Below are positions 1-7,673 of a stretch of 34,810 nt of DNA, piece by piece. The translations under genes were made by a program, and so were the position numbers. The notes under the pieces were generated by a model, which saw nothing but the letters and a program-made list of their open reading frames with translations, ran no database searches and was not told where the DNA came from. Every line of letters starts with the position of its first letter. Position 1 is the stretch's first letter. Origin of the DNA: Bacteroidales bacterium (GTDB lineage: Bacteria > Bacteroidota > Bacteroidia > Bacteroidales > Bacteroidaceae); assembly GCA_029218405.1 (NCBI GenBank), contig JAQXRG010000028.1:1-34810 (forward strand), in the 5' to 3' direction.

Positions 1-464
1 CATGGCAGATGAAGGGACGAGGCATGTCCTCGAATGCATCCTCAGATATAATCAAAATTTCGATGACCGGGCATAGACTTTACACTTTTTAAGCAAAAAG
101 AGAGAAAGGCCTAAATATGAATTGTTTAACATTAAAAACCAGAGTGCCAATCCCTACTACAGCTGCTTCTATAGATGTGGGAAACTCAAGTTATTTAGTT
201 AGTCACTTGGCCTTCTTACCCAAATCGAAATGTGAAACATAGTCAGTAGAGTTCACAACGACAGGGCAAGAATACAAAAGATCCGCGAAATAACCAAAGA
301 ATGGGTACAATTTGTCCGACCGGCCAACGGAAAAGCGGAGAACAGCAGACTGTTTCCAGGACAGACAGAACCGCAGCCGTAAACACCAGGCCGCCCGGAC
401 ATCACTGCTCAGGCGGCCTACCCTATCCTACTCATTCAATAAACCTTAAGCAAGTAACATCATC
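1..464. other. AT-rich left-edge region without an intact gene
   Basis: This stretch is visibly richer in A and T than the rest of the window and has no complete open frame with normal codon use. Three partial frames can be seen. On the plus strand, 2-76 is open from the window edge to a TAG. On the minus strand, a frame from about position 81 runs off the left edge (it contains EDMPRPFICH), and another from about 424 down to a TGA at 203-205 ends in VSHFDLGKKAK but has no ATG. They could be edges or remnants of genes, or chance. The only clear structure is the hairpin at 388-419. I see no tRNA and no recognisable insertion-sequence end. Confidence 0.4.
388..419 (-). terminator. Hairpin downstream of the 465-1121 gene
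   Basis: A perfect 8-bp stem (AGGCCGCC at 388-395 with GGCGGCCT at 412-419) encloses a 16-nt loop, starting about 45 bases after the stop codon of the minus-strand gene. There is only a short T-containing tail on the minus strand, so it is a plausible but not classical intrinsic terminator. Confidence 0.5.
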
Positions 465-1121
465 CTATTTCGAGAGTGTCTTTACTACATTCTGGGCAAT
501 CCGTGAGGAACTCTTTCGGCTGTCCTTCTCCAACTGCTCCCGGTTGTCCAGGTCCATGCTGGTGAAATAATGGTTGCCGTGCGCCACCTCACGGTGATGG
601 CTGTCGTAGAGCGAGTAACTCGTGATGTGGAAAAGGGTGCGTAAGGGCTTCTCCTGCCACTTCAGGTAGTGGCGGTTCAGCAGCAGCACATAGTCAGCGC
701 CTGCAGCGTCCATCCACTGCCGGTAAGCCGCCTCGTCCACCTGGCTCAGGTCTGCATACTGTGCCTCCTCGTCCTCACCTTTCACCGACACACGCTCCAC
801 CCATCCGGAAGCCGACCTTCCTTCCACCGGAAGGAACTGGTAACGCCGGTCCTTGTTGGCACGGACAATGTTGTCCGTCACCGCCCGGTTGTAAGCATAG
901 TCGATGCTGTCCTCGGGCATCCCTGTCTCTTCCGCGATCATTGAAAGCGGAAAATAATTGGATTCCACGTTGTCGGGCAGTCCCACCACTAAGATTCGCT
1001 TCACTTCCGCCGCGTCTTCCGACTTGGGGGTTCCCGAAATCCGTCCGGCCAGAACGGTTGTCAGTGTCAATGCGGCCATGCAAGCCATCGCTGCCATCCG
1101 CTTGAAATAAGTTGTTTCCAT
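465..1121 (-). CDS. Secreted protein of unknown function, last gene of the receptor/GDPD cluster
   Basis: This 218-residue protein starts with a signal-peptide-like segment (residues 1-26, hydrophobic core AALTLTTVLAG) and has no lipobox, so it is probably periplasmic. I do not recognise the family. The mature part is hydrophilic and mixed alpha/beta, with a segment reading ADYVLLLNRHY near residue 140 and a Lys/Ser/Arg-rich C-terminus. It follows the GDPD gene by 56 bases, but that gap holds its own promoter. The promoter is strongly similar to the one before the TonB receptor two genes upstream. The shared control suggests a role in the same process, possibly handling of phosphodiesters under phosphate limitation. 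That role is inferred only from the promoter and the neighbours. Confidence 0.8.
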   Translation of the reverse strand: METTYFKRMAAMACMAALTLTTVLAGRISGTPKSEDAAEVKRILVVGLPDNVESNYFPLSMIAEETGMPEDSIDYAYNRAVTDNIVRANKDRRYQFLPVEGRSASGWVERVSVKGEDEEAQYADLSQVDEAAYRQWMDAAGADYVLLLNRHYLKWQEKPLRTLFHITSYSLYDSHHREVAHGNHYFTSMDLDNREQLEKDSRKSSSRIAQNVVKTLSK

Positions 1122-1143
1122 TTGCTTTTTCTCCTTTCTTGAT

Positions 1144-1197
1144 TACGCTGCAAAGATACGGGAGGCATGTTACAGCCTTATTGAGCTGAGGTTACAT
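1144..1197 (-). promoter_or_regulatory. Promoter with PHO-box-like repeats for the 465-1121 gene
   Basis: On the minus strand a perfect Bacteroides -7 box, TATCTTTG, lies at 1151-1158. Ten bases upstream of it is CTGTAAC (1169-1175). A weaker 7-mer, GCTCAAT, is 11 bases further (1180-1186), and ATGTAAC is 22 bases further (1191-1197). This gives 7-mers with 4-base spacers next to the core promoter, the geometry of PhoB sites in Proteobacteria. The element overlaps the end of the GDPD gene. Between 1141 and 1177 it matches the receptor promoter at 5211-5247 in 30 of 37 positions. The -7 box is directly visible; control by a PhoB-like protein is inferred. Confidence 0.65.
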
Positions 1198-1978
1198 TTT
1201 CAACACGCCCATCGGCAGTGCCCTTCAGCAGCCGCAGTGCGTCCACAGGACGGTCGGTGGTGATGAAATCCACCTTTCCCTCGGCCAGCCGCCGGATACG
1301 TGCGTCATCGTTCACCGTCCAGGCATTGACCGTCATGCCCAGCCGGTGTGCCTCGGCCACCCATTCCGGCTTCTCCTCCAACACCTTGTAGTGGTAGTCG
1401 ATGCCGTTGATGCCCAAAGCCTTCAGCTCCTCCGGAGCCTTGTCACTCCGCAAGTAAGAGATGGACGAGGACGGAGTCCGCGCCGCCAACTGCCGGCAGA
1501 CATTCAGGCTGAACGAGATGTATTCCACCTGCCGCTCCATGCCCAGGGCCTTCACGCGGTCCACAATGAGCCGCACCAGTGTGTTCTCCTCCTGCTCGGT
1601 CTTGTGCGGCTTGATTTCCAGGATCAATTGTACTCCCGGCTGCTCCTTGCCGGCCGCTAAATAAGCGTCCAGCGTAGGCAGCACCTCCCCGTTCTTCAGC
1701 CGCAGTTCCTGCAGCCGGGGATAGTCAGTTTCCGAAATGACTCGACCCTCGATGTCATCGTCGTGGTTCACCACCGCCACGCTGTCCTTCGTGAGCTGTA
1801 CGTCAAACTCTGAACCATACACGCCTGCCCGTGCCGCCTCGCGTAGCGAGGCCAACGAGTTTTGGGCACCACCTGCACAGTCCCAGTAGCCCCTGTGGGC
1901 AATCACTCTTGTCTGTCCGTATGCCGTCAGCGCAGTCAGGCCGAACAAGGCATACACGATTCTTTCTTTCCAATTCAT
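1178..1978 (-). CDS. Secreted glycerophosphodiester phosphodiesterase (GDPD family)
   Basis: This 266-residue enzyme is predicted to hydrolyse glycerophosphodiesters to an alcohol and glycerol 3-phosphate. After a signal peptide (about residues 1-21, cleavage near TAYGQ) the GDPD barrel shows its hallmark residues: HRG at 28-30, the metal-binding pair E57 and D59 in SEFDV, H72 in the NHDDD segment, and E121 with K123 in LEIKPH. The closing strands include AWTVND and FITTDRP. Length and order fit the single-domain bacterial GDPD type. It lies 27 bases after the TonB receptor and has no promoter in between, so the two are probably co-transcribed. Periplasmic location next to an outer-membrane receptor suggests import followed by cleavage of a phosphodiester. 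The exact substrate is unknown. Confidence 0.92.
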   Translation of the reverse strand: MNWKERIVYALFGLTALTAYGQTRVIAHRGYWDCAGGAQNSLASLREAARAGVYGSEFDVQLTKDSVAVVNHDDDIEGRVISETDYPRLQELRLKNGEVLPTLDAYLAAGKEQPGVQLILEIKPHKTEQEENTLVRLIVDRVKALGMERQVEYISFSLNVCRQLAARTPSSSISYLRSDKAPEELKALGINGIDYHYKVLEEKPEWVAEAHRLGMTVNAWTVNDDARIRRLAEGKVDFITTDRPVDALRLLKGTADGRVENVTSAQ

Positions 1979-2005
1979 TGTCGTTTATCGTTTTGTTCTT
2001 TCTCA

Positions 2006-5000
2006 TCAGAATCCATATCTCAAGCCTACCTGTACCTGGAACGGCGTACCGCTCAGGCTGGATACCCCCGTATTGGCGTTCACGTTGTAGGTGTACTGTT
2101 TCTGCTCCTGGTCGAAGCCCTTGATGCTATAGACATTCTGTTTGCCCAGATTGTGGTTGGCGCCCCATTTCTTGTTCAGCAGGTTCGCCACGTTGAAGAT
2201 GTCCACGGACACCTCCAGGTTCTGCGTGCCGAAAGTCTTGAACTTCTTCGCGAGGCGCAGGTCCAGCGTGCCGTAGAAGCCGTTCACGCCACCGTTGCGC
2301 TCGGCCACCTTGCCGAAACTCTTGCGCAGGTAGTCCTTCACGCTCTGCTCGGCGTCGGGATTGGACAGAATGGCATTGATGCCGTCGCGCAAGTAAGCGG
2401 GAGTGGCAGGGTCGTTCGGATCGTAAATGTAGGCCAAGTCATTGGAAGAGACAAAGTCGCCGTTCACATTCCCGTTCACCACTAACGAGTAGCGCGTGCC
2501 GCCGATGCCCGAGAAGCGGGCACCGACCGTAATGCCCCAGAACGTGGGTGCTGCCCCATAGACCACCAGCTTGTGACGGAACTGGTTGTTGGAGTAGGTC
2601 ATCCGGCTCAGGTCGCGCGGGTCGTCGGTCACCATCTGCGACAGGGTAGCCGAGTTGGCCACATTACCGTTGTAGGAGGTATTGTCCTTCGTGTCGTTCC
2701 ACGTATAGCTGAACGACAGCTCGCCGTCTTTGTAGTAGCGCCAGGTACCGTCAATGGTCAAGGCAAACTGGTTCACCTTGCCGCCGCTCACCAGTTCGAG
2801 CACACGGCCCACCTTCTCGCTCTTGCGTCCCTGCTGCCAGTCCAGCGTACCGTTGACGTTGATGGTGGAAGCCGGCACATAGACACCCCGGTTTCCCTCG
2901 GCCGCCAGGCGGAAACAAGGTTCATCGACCATGTTGCGGTCCACGTACATATAGTTGTTGCGCCCCAGCGTCATGTAGCCGCCCACGCTCACCTTCAGCC
3001 GGTCGCTGAAGAAGTGCGTGTAGGAGAAGTTCGCCTTATACACCGTGGGCACCTTCGCATCCTTGCCGTTCATGTTGATGGTGGGCACGGCCAGCGAGGC
3101 ATACTTCGGGTCGTTGAGCAGCTGTGTGCCGGGAGCCGTCAAGGGGTCCTTGCGGTAGCTCGGAAAGTCCGGCATCGGCATCAGGTCGGGCTGTCCCGGC
3201 GTGTTCTGGATGTCGAGCGACATGACCTTCGTGCCGTCGAACACCATGTTGTTAATCATCGCGTAGTTGTTGATGTCCGAAGCAAAGATACCGGCTCCCA
3301 CCCGAAGAATATCTACATGGCGGTCGTTGAAGTCCCAGGTCATCTGCACGCGCGGCTGAATCTGGAAGGAAGACAGTCCGTTGTCCGTGCGGAGCCCCAG
3401 TTCGTCATACACTAACTGGCTGAAGTTGCCTTTGTTGAAATAAGTGGCGTTGTCCAAGCGCAGGCCCGCCATCAGCTCGAAGCCTTTGAACAGCTTGGTC
3501 TGCAGCTGGGCATATACCCCCGCGTTGAGGATGTTCTGCCGCACGCGCTGGTCGGGGTTGAGGTACACCTCGCGCACATAGCGGTACGGCTTCATGGCCT
3601 CGAAGTTGTCCAGTCCCGTGAAGTAGAAGCGTCCGTTGGCCTCGCTGCCGTAGCGGGAGTTCATGTTCGTGTACATGAGGTCGAAGCCATAGGTATAGTT
3701 CACCTTGTTGGTGTTATAGTAATAGTTGTCCACCAGCTGCACCACGTGGTTGTAGAAGTTCTCCGGCGAGTAGCGTTGTCCGCCCAACTGGATGGTTGTG
3801 GTGGCCGTCTTGCCGTCAATGTCGGAGGCCACGCGCTCCACGATGGCCCGCGGGATGTTGGCCGACGGCAGCTCACTGCCCGGCATGGATTTCTCTAAGG
3901 TATAGAGGTGCTGCAGCTTCAGCTCGTTGGTGCTGCGCGGCCCCAGCACCGAGCGCAGGGTGGCGGTGGCGCTGTTGTTCAGCGAATGCACGTCGCCATA
4001 CACCTCGTAGATGTTGATGCTGCTGTTATCACCCAGCCCCATGTTGTTCTGGTCGTTCACGAAATTGTCCGTAAACGTCAGCAGGTTCGTGGCATTGATC
4101 TGCCAGTCTAAGCGGCCGAACACGGCATCCGTGCCTTGCTTCTTGTCGAACGCGCCGAACTGTGCGTGGTCGGACACACCGTACTTGCGGCGGGCGATGT
4201 CGAGGAAACGGTCGCGGGTGTCGGCCGTCAGGTTCAACCGTTTCTCGTCGGCCGCGCTTTGGATGTCGGCAATGTAGAGCGGGCGCGAGTCGGACTGGTG
4301 GTCCCACGACAGGAAGAAGTGCAGACGGTCCTTCTTGATGGCTCCGCCCAACGAGGCACCATACTGATAGGTAGAGAAGTCGTTCGAGCGGCGGTTGCCC
4401 CGGATGTCGTAGCGGCTCGACAGCCAGTCGGCCCGCAGGAAGGTGAAGGCACTGCCCGTGAGGCGGTTCGTTCCCGACTTGGTCACGGTGCTGATGGTAC
4501 CACCCCCGGCCCGTCCGTTGGTCACGGCGTACTCGTTGGTCACCACCTTGAACTCACGGATAGCCTCCATCGAGATGGCATAAGGCACACTGTTACGGCT
4601 CGTGGTGCTGCCGCCCGATGTCGGTCCCTTGGCACTCATTCCGTCGATGGTGTAGTTGGTGGACGAGGCCAGCTGCCCCGACAGGCTCGTGCCCGTACTG
4701 AGCGGCGAGAGGTCAATCAGCGAGGTGAAGTTACGTCCGTTCACCGGCAGCTTGTTCAGGTCGTTGGCCGTCACCGAAGTGGCGGCTCCCGTGGTCGATA
4801 CCGTGTTCTTGAGCGAGTTGGCCACCACCTCTACCGCCTGCATCACCACGCTTTCCTCCTTGAGCTGGAAGTCCAGTCGCAGCACGTCCCCCTGGTTCAG
4901 GGTATAGCCTGTCTTCTTCTGGTCGCCATAGCCTACATATTTCACCGTAATAGAATAAGGAGAACCCAGCGGCAGCTGCTTCACAATGTACTCGCCCGAC

Positions 5001-5194
5001 TCGTTCGTGATGGAGCCGGTCGTGAAGCCCGTCGATTCGTTCTTAATCTGTACGGTAGCTCCGATGACCCCTTCTCCGGTCTCGTCGGTGACGATACCCT
5101 TCACGATGGCCCGGTAGTCCTGAGCCGATGCCGTTCCTGCCACTACCACAGCCGGCAACAGAAGGAGGTCTTTCCATGTAAACAATCTTTTCAT
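2006..5194 (-). CDS. Oar-like TonB-dependent outer-membrane receptor
   Basis: This 1062-residue protein has a signal peptide (residues 1-24, ending TASAQ), a carboxypeptidase-D regulatory-like beta-sandwich (about 28-112, with GIVTDETGEGVIGATV), a plug domain (about 120-240, with LPVNGRNFTSL and TISTVTKSGTN) and a long beta-barrel ending in an aromatic residue (VGLRYGF). The plug wording and the absence of a neighbouring SusD gene place it with Oar-type TonB receptors rather than SusC. It takes up an unidentified substrate across the outer membrane using TonB energy. It is the first gene of a cluster with a secreted GDPD and a secreted unknown protein. The start is supported by the signal peptide and by the -7 box 26 bases upstream. 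PHO-box-like repeats in that promoter hint at a phosphorus-containing ligand; this is inference. Confidence 0.93.
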   Translation of the reverse strand: MKRLFTWKDLLLLPAVVVAGTASAQDYRAIVKGIVTDETGEGVIGATVQIKNESTGFTTGSITNESGEYIVKQLPLGSPYSITVKYVGYGDQKKTGYTLNQGDVLRLDFQLKEESVVMQAVEVVANSLKNTVSTTGAATSVTANDLNKLPVNGRNFTSLIDLSPLSTGTSLSGQLASSTNYTIDGMSAKGPTSGGSTTSRNSVPYAISMEAIREFKVVTNEYAVTNGRAGGGTISTVTKSGTNRLTGSAFTFLRADWLSSRYDIRGNRRSNDFSTYQYGASLGGAIKKDRLHFFLSWDHQSDSRPLYIADIQSAADEKRLNLTADTRDRFLDIARRKYGVSDHAQFGAFDKKQGTDAVFGRLDWQINATNLLTFTDNFVNDQNNMGLGDNSSINIYEVYGDVHSLNNSATATLRSVLGPRSTNELKLQHLYTLEKSMPGSELPSANIPRAIVERVASDIDGKTATTTIQLGGQRYSPENFYNHVVQLVDNYYYNTNKVNYTYGFDLMYTNMNSRYGSEANGRFYFTGLDNFEAMKPYRYVREVYLNPDQRVRQNILNAGVYAQLQTKLFKGFELMAGLRLDNATYFNKGNFSQLVYDELGLRTDNGLSSFQIQPRVQMTWDFNDRHVDILRVGAGIFASDINNYAMINNMVFDGTKVMSLDIQNTPGQPDLMPMPDFPSYRKDPLTAPGTQLLNDPKYASLAVPTINMNGKDAKVPTVYKANFSYTHFFSDRLKVSVGGYMTLGRNNYMYVDRNMVDEPCFRLAAEGNRGVYVPASTINVNGTLDWQQGRKSEKVGRVLELVSGGKVNQFALTIDGTWRYYKDGELSFSYTWNDTKDNTSYNGNVANSATLSQMVTDDPRDLSRMTYSNNQFRHKLVVYGAAPTFWGITVGARFSGIGGTRYSLVVNGNVNGDFVSSNDLAYIYDPNDPATPAYLRDGINAILSNPDAEQSVKDYLRKSFGKVAERNGGVNGFYGTLDLRLAKKFKTFGTQNLEVSVDIFNVANLLNKKWGANHNLGKQNVYSIKGFDQEQKQYTYNVNANTGVSSLSGTPFQVQVGLRYGF

Positions 5195-5220
5195 CTTTTT
5201 TGGTTTTTATGATTACGCCG

Positions 5221-5267
5221 CAAAAGTACCCGAGACAGGTTACAGCCGTGTGTCAACAGTGACACAT
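5221..5267 (-). promoter_or_regulatory. Promoter with PHO-box-like repeats for the TonB receptor
   Basis: On the minus strand the -7 box TACTTTTG lies at 5221-5228. Exactly ten bases upstream is CTGTAAC (5239-5245), followed at 11-base steps by TTGACAC (5250-5256) and ATGTGTC (5261-5267). The same layout, with the identical CTGTAAC, precedes the gene at 465-1121. There is no good -33 element, which would fit an activator-dependent promoter. An overlapping small palindrome, TGTCA-N4-TGACA (5251-5264), is also visible. Confidence 0.65.
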
Positions 5268-5605
5268 CTCGGTTGCAGCGCATCACCTTTGTCCTACCTG
5301 AGCAGGAAGACCCAGCCGGTCAGCAGGAGACGAAACCACATTCCGGTAGCATAGCTGCCCGGACCGCAGATTCCAAATATCAAATAAGTGTACACCTCTC
5401 CATTAGAGGACAGGAAGTCGTGCAGTTCGATGATACCCTTGCGTGCCAGCTGGACCTTTCAGGAAAAGACATCTTTCTGCGGCAGCAACAGCAGACCGAC
5501 ATGCGATGAAAGGGGCACGAGGAGAAGCCCCCTGTTTCTTCTCCGACATGCAACCCACCAGGAACCAGTCGGCCAAATCCAACGCTCAAGATTCGTACTC
5601 GATGA
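5268..5605. other. Gene-free stretch with a possible decayed membrane-protein gene
   Basis: No intact gene is evident between the receptor promoter and the Rpn gene. On the minus strand, 5294-5458 is an open frame whose translation ends in a hydrophobic stretch (LLLTGWVFLLR) after a segment with IELHDFLSSNGEVYTYLIFG. An in-frame TGA at 5459-5461 interrupts it, and a further hydrophobic stretch (VGLLLLPQKDVFS) precedes that stop. This could be a frameshifted small membrane-protein gene, but it is short enough to be chance. Confidence 0.25.
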
Positions 5606-6550
5606 CTATCCCTGTAACCGTCCGATTTCCTCTATGGTCAGACCGGTCAGGTCTCTGATGTCTTCAAGCGGCAGTCCCTTCTCCTTCATCTTACAAGCAA
5701 TGGCAAATGCCTTATCCCGCTCGCCTTCGGCGCGTCCTTCCGCGCGTCCTTCAGCACGTCCTTCCGCACGCCCTTGCTCATTGCCCGCAGCAAATCCTTT
5801 TTCCAGACCTTCGGCATATCCTGTCTCACGGCCGCGACGGACGGCACTGTTGAAGATCGTCCGTTCCGTACGGATGATGTCCCAGAACTTGTCGTAACCC
5901 AGCAGCTGCTCGTCGGTGTAGGCGGATTCCTCCACGACAGCCAGGGCCTTACTGATGTCGGGATTGTCCAGAAGTTCCTGTGGGGCGTTGCGCGTGCTCT
6001 CCTCGATTTCCGTGAGATAACGCAGCCAAAGCACCTGCATCCGCTTCTCCGTCATGCTGTGAGGACGGAACTTCGGAAGCTCAACGAAGACAAGGTGCAG
6101 GCCGTCAATGACCTTGTCCGTGTGCATCTCGTGCACCATACGGTAGTAGTGATAGTACTCGGGGATGTCCTTCTCGAAGATGTCGTTGACAAGATTCAGC
6201 GAATAGACCGGCTCCAGCAGGTGGAAGTCCTCCTTCCTGTCCAACTGGCGAACGTACGCCTTAGCCGAGTTGAACATCACACGCTGCATGAATTCGGGAG
6301 ACCAGATCATCTGCATCTCGACGATGAACTGACGGCCCCTGCTGTCCATGCAACGCACATCGACGATGCTGTTCTTGCGGAGCGGGTTCTCGGGAACCAG
6401 CTCCGGGGTGAGATACTGCACGGAAGTGATGTATTCCTTCGCCGTGGTGAAGGGAAGCAGGGCGTTCAGGAGGCTGATGACGAGGTCGGGATGCTCTCCG
6501 AACACTTTCTTGAAGGTCAGGTCAGCCTTCGGGTCAAGATACTTTGCCAT
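5606..6550 (-). CDS. Rpn family recombination-promoting nuclease / putative transposase (PD-(D/E)XK)
   Basis: This 314-residue protein belongs to the PDDEXK_2/Rpn family common in Bacteroidales, recognisable from its start (YLDPKADLTFKKVFGEHPD) and the nuclease core. D64 in IVDVRC and E78-x-Q80 in FIVEMQM are the likely catalytic residues. Family members in Escherichia coli cleave DNA and promote RecA-independent recombination. No terminal inverted repeats or target duplications were seen, so it is treated as a stand-alone gene rather than an insertion sequence. Residues 260-275 are four copies of GRAE encoded by a 12-bp tandem repeat. The C-terminus (ERDKAFAIACKMKEKG onward) is a helical tail often seen in these proteins. 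It has its own promoter at 6574-6604. Confidence 0.9.
   Translation of the reverse strand: MAKYLDPKADLTFKKVFGEHPDLVISLLNALLPFTTAKEYITSVQYLTPELVPENPLRKNSIVDVRCMDSRGRQFIVEMQMIWSPEFMQRVMFNSAKAYVRQLDRKEDFHLLEPVYSLNLVNDIFEKDIPEYYHYYRMVHEMHTDKVIDGLHLVFVELPKFRPHSMTEKRMQVLWLRYLTEIEESTRNAPQELLDNPDISKALAVVEESAYTDEQLLGYDKFWDIIRTERTIFNSAVRRGRETGYAEGLEKGFAAGNEQGRAEGRAEGRAEGRAEGERDKAFAIACKMKEKGLPLEDIRDLTGLTIEEIGRLQG
5726..5773 (-). repeat. 12-bp tandem repeat, 4 units, inside the Rpn gene
   Basis: Four adjacent 12-bp units (consensus TTCCGCGCGTCC on the plus strand, with a few substitutions) encode four GRAE tetrapeptides. Because 12 is a multiple of three, gain or loss of a unit would keep the frame and only change the length of the Gly/Arg/Ala/Glu linker. 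Such repeats commonly vary in copy number between strains. Confidence 0.85.
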
Positions 6551-6573
6551 GATGTCAGATTTTTAGTTACCTG

Positions 6574-6604
6574 CAAAGGTAAGCTATTCCTGACAATTAC
6601 GCAA
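6574..6604 (-). promoter_or_regulatory. Promoter of the Rpn gene
   Basis: A -7 box, TACCTTTG, on the minus strand (6574-6581) is preceded at 20-base spacing by a TTG core (6602-6604). It lies 23 bases upstream of the ATG at 6550. The layout matches the Bacteroides sigma-ABfr promoter. Confidence 0.65.
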
Positions 6605-6768
6605 CTTTTTGAGAAGGCAAGTCAGGGCAAACGCATCTGATTTTTCAGGCTTTTCATTTCGAAAGGGTAAGGAAGGTGGCGGTGGTTGGAGTGTGGTGCT
6701 GGTCGGGGGAGGAAAGCGGTTGTCATAGGCTGAGCAGCCGTATCTTCTTCCCCTTTTGACTGGCTTCC

Positions 6769-7059
6769 ATGACCGACCGCACAAGGCCGTCCAATCGACC
6801 GGACGTAGTCCAGTCGATTTCTCATGGTGCTTTTCTGGAGCAGACGAAAACTTCCGGCATCCGCGCAGGAACCGCCCTTTTCAGGCTGTACGACGGGAAA
6901 GAGCCGACGGCCATGAGCAAAGACAAGGCCTATCACACCATCCAACAGTTGAAGGGACTGGTCTCTGCTCTGGACATCGGCATACATTCGGTCAGGGGAA
7001 AGGGTACCGGATGGCGTTTCCCGCAACTCCGGCTATTACCGCGTCAGGTACTCCACTAA
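6769..7059 (+). pseudogene. Possible fragment of a winged-helix regulator
   Basis: This 96-codon frame has the G/C-rich third positions of local genes. Its second half reads like the end of an OmpR/PhoB-type winged-helix domain: a helix containing DKAYHTIQQLKGLVSAL followed by a hairpin-like IHSVRGKGTGWRF. The first part (about residues 1-28) resembles nothing I know, and no promoter or normal N-terminal domain precedes it. It may therefore be the C-terminal remnant of a regulator. Its end overlaps the stop of the convergent rdgB gene, so the extreme C-terminus is probably not original. The alternative is a chance open frame. Confidence 0.35.
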
Positions 7060-7617
7060 CCGCTGTACGGCACGAGCGCGGTGGCTGATACGGTTCTTCT
7101 CGACACTGCCCATCTCGGCAAAAGTCTCGTCATAGCCCTCGGGACGGAACACGGGATCGTAGCCGAAGCCGGACGTTCCCTGCTTCCGCTCGGTGATACT
7201 GCCCCGCACGATGCCCTCGAACAGACGCTCCTCGCCCCCCTCTATCAGGCAGATGACCGTACGGAACTGCGCCTTCCGGTTCTCCACTCCCTCCAGTTCC
7301 CGCAGCAGCCTGCGCATGTTGGCCTCCGAGTCGTGCCCGTCGCCTCCCGCATAACGGGCGGAATAGACACCCGGCGCTCCTCCGAGTGCCTCAACCTCCA
7401 GGCCGGTATCGTCGGCAAAACAATCGAGGCCGTAGTGACGGTAGATGTACTCCGCCTTCAGGGCGGCGTTTCCTTCCAGCGTGGCGGCAGTTTCGGGGAT
7501 GTCGGCCTCGCAGCCGATGTCCTTCAGACTCAGCATCTCAATACCCTCGCCCAGTATGGCACGGAGCTCCTCCAGCTTATGGGCGTTGTTGGTGGCAAAA
7601 ACTAATTTTCGTTTCAT
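7036..7617 (-). CDS. rdgB: RdgB/HAM1 family non-canonical purine NTP pyrophosphatase
   Basis: The enzyme removes dITP, dXTP and XTP from the nucleotide pool by cleaving them to the monophosphate and pyrophosphate. It shows the nucleotide-binding start ([12 protein letters not shown]), the [24 protein letters not shown] signature, SGFGYDPVF and the terminal ISHRARA motif. The frame is open 21 codons further upstream. The start at 7617 was chosen because [11 protein letters not shown] is the normal family start, and because the -7 box at 7642-7649 would place the transcript start downstream of the longer alternative. This gives 193 residues, the usual length. It is transcribed alone, convergent with the small frame at 6769. 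Confidence 0.95.
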   Translation of the reverse strand: MKRKLVFATNNAHKLEELRAILGEGIEMLSLKDIGCEADIPETAATLEGNAALKAEYIYRHYGLDCFADDTGLEVEALGGAPGVYSARYAGGDGHDSEANMRRLLRELEGVENRKAQFRTVICLIEGGEERLFEGIVRGSITERKQGTSGFGYDPVFRPEGYDETFAEMGSVEKNRISHRARAVQRLVEYLTR

Positions 7618-7641
7618 ACGTTCATGGTTGGTTTCAGGACG

Positions 7642-7673
7642 CAAAGGTACGCAAAAAACGGGGATTATCCCAA
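7642..7673 (-). promoter_or_regulatory. Promoter of rdgB
   Basis: On the minus strand the -7 box TACCTTTG is at 7642-7649, with a TTG core at 7671-7673 after 21 bases. It overlaps the last codons of the upstream acyltransferase gene. It is 25 bases from the chosen rdgB start. Confidence 0.65.

Noticed and set aside
301-570. 89-codon plus-strand frame across the hairpin at 388-419
   Set aside because: It overlaps the end of a real gene and a terminator-like stem; the composition is not gene-like.
5726-5773. Short tandem repeats as a CRISPR-like array
   Set aside because: The units are contiguous 12-mers inside a coding frame with no spacers.
5606-6550. Rpn gene as a complete insertion sequence
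   Set aside because: No flanking inverted repeats or target duplications were found. The gene has a normal host-type promoter.
6622-7026. 134-codon minus-strand frame between rdgB and the Rpn gene
   Set aside because: It has an unnatural composition and no promoter, and it lies opposite the more gene-like 6769-7059 frame.
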